A stretch of 37,404 nt of DNA from Nitrospirota bacterium (GTDB lineage Bacteria > Nitrospirota > Nitrospiria > Nitrospirales > Nitrospiraceae). The translations under genes were made by a program, and so were the position numbers. The stretch lies in the NCBI GenBank assembly GCA_023248295.1, contig JAHFEU010000004.1:1-37404 (forward strand), written 5' to 3'. The notes beneath the pieces are model-generated. The model saw only the letters and a list, made by a program, of their open reading frames with translations. It ran no database searches and was not told the origin of the DNA. This document shows, one piece after another, positions 36,408 to 37,404 of the stretch (the first letter of the stretch is position 1; the number at the start of each line of letters is the position of its first letter).

Positions 36408-37190
36408 ATGACTGAGCAGTCAGTTGAGCGGCTCGAGGTGTCCGTCAAGACACCGGCGGGCTTGCTCACCACGCCGGTCGAGGTACCGACCGGCTTCGTC
36501 CCGGTGACCGCAATCGTCCCGCTCATGCGCCGGATAGGCGAGCAAGCTCAGGCGCTGGAGGAACGGAAGGCAATCGCCGCCGGGGAGGCGATCTCCTGCA
36601 AGAAGGGCTGCGCCGCCTGTTGCCGCATGCTGGTACCGGTGTCGGCCCCAGAGGCGTTCGCGCTCAGGGACATGCTCGCGAAGATGCCCGCAGGACGCCG
36701 GCAGGCAACGGTCATGAACGTGGCGGCGGCACGGGCACGTCTGGAACAAGCCGGTCTGCTCGCGCGCCTTACCGAGATTGCCGAGACGGGCCGGCAACTC
36801 TCGGACGAGGAGATGGAGCCGATCAACCGCGACTACTACGCGCTCCGGATGCCCTGCCCGTTTCTGGAAAACGAGGTCTGCTCGATCTACGAGGATCGGC
36901 CCGCCGCCTGTCGCGAGCTGCTGGTCACCTCGCCGGCGGAATTCTGTCAGGACATGGTCAGCAACCCCGTGCGACCGCTTCCGGTCCCCGTCAGGATAAG
37001 CACCGTGCTGGGGCTGCTGTGGTCGGAACTGTCGGGCGGACCGGCCCGACTGATTCCGCTTCCGGTCGCGCTGGAATGGGCTGAGCGCCATGCCCCCGAA
37101 GGCGCGGGGACCTGGAAGGGCGCGTCTCTGTTCGAGAACGCGCTGGACAAGGTCTGGCGGTTGTTAAATGCCGTGACGCGTGACAAGTGA
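36408..37190 (+). CDS. YkgJ family cysteine-cluster protein
   Basis: CKKGCAACCRMLVPVS...CPFLENEVCSIYEDRPAACREL. Confidence 0.9.
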   Translation: MTEQSVERLEVSVKTPAGLLTTPVEVPTGFVPVTAIVPLMRRIGEQAQALEERKAIAAGEAISCKKGCAACCRMLVPVSAPEAFALRDMLAKMPAGRRQATVMNVAAARARLEQAGLLARLTEIAETGRQLSDEEMEPINRDYYALRMPCPFLENEVCSIYEDRPAACRELLVTSPAEFCQDMVSNPVRPLPVPVRISTVLGLLWSELSGGPARLIPLPVALEWAERHAPEGAGTWKGASLFENALDKVWRLLNAVTRDK

Positions 37191-37255
37191 CGCGTGATGA
37201 GACAGGACGGCGCGTTTTCCCTAACCTGTCACGCGTGACGCGTCACCCGTCACTG
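37171..37255. repeat. GTGACGCGTGAC/TCACGCGTGACGCGTCAC intergenic repeat cluster
   Basis: GTGACGCGTGACAAGTGACGCGTGATGAGACAGG then CCTGTCACGCGTGACGCGTCACCCGTCAC, imperfect inverted arms. Confidence 0.7.
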
Positions 37256-37275
37256 TTTCCTGAAAGGACAGAATC

Positions 37276-37404
37276 ATGACCCGTCCCGTCATCGCGTGCC
37301 TGGATATGGAAGGGGTGCTGGTCCCGGAGATCTGGGTCAACGTGGCCAAGAAAACCGGCATCCGCGAGCTGAGCCTGACCACCCGGGATGTGCCGGACTA
37401 TGAC
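37276..37404 (+). CDS. thrH: ThrH-like phosphoserine phosphatase/homoserine phosphotransferase, N-terminal fragment (runs off the right edge)
   Basis: MTRPVIACLDMEGVLVPEIWVNVAKKTGIRELSLTTRDVPDYD; HAD motif I DMEGVLVPE. Confidence 0.85.
   Translation, partial: MTRPVIACLDMEGVLVPEIWVNVAKKTGIRELSLTTRDVPDYD

Overview
GC-rich bacterial chromosomal window, dominated by a long plus-strand catabolic cluster. No rRNA, tRNA or CRISPR was seen. Contents from left to right: (i) minus-strand acetyl-CoA acetyltransferase fragment, AMP-binding acyl-CoA ligase and a heme-oxygenase-like diiron (TenA/PqqC-fold) protein; (ii) plus-strand tyrosine/homogentisate genes (a half-size HPPD-like VOC protein, homogentisate dioxygenase, FAH) followed by an odd phosphoribosyltransferase; (iii) 2-oxoacid dehydrogenase E1a/E1b/E2, 3-hydroxyacyl-CoA dehydrogenase, and a split B12-dependent acyl-CoA mutase (large and small subunits, MeaB-like GTPase) with a thiolase-fold protein plus DUF35 partner; (iv) a roughly 1.3 kb accessory insertion between the mutase subunits, holding a fold-back element, a DUF4258/DUF2283/YgiT toxin-antitoxin-like trio and a decayed duplicate of a neighbouring gene's 5' end; (v) a minus-strand 1406-aa GGDEF-ATPase-HEAT protein and a crotonase; (vi) a methylcitrate-type set (PrpD, PrpB, citrate synthase, acyl-CoA synthetase); (vii) housekeeping/accessory genes including an EVE-STAND ATPase pair and a cysteine-poor IscA/HesB-like protein. 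The leading hypothesis is that the mutase annotated by homology as methylmalonyl-CoA mutase is an isobutyryl-CoA mutase. It carries Phe/Gln at the positions equivalent to Tyr89/Arg207 of MCM. Together with the adjacent 2-oxoacid dehydrogenase and beta-oxidation genes this suggests a valine to isobutyryl-CoA to butyryl-CoA to acetoacetyl-CoA route, with propionyl-CoA handled by the methylcitrate genes. Gene names and folds come from recognised motifs read by eye; no database search was possible.
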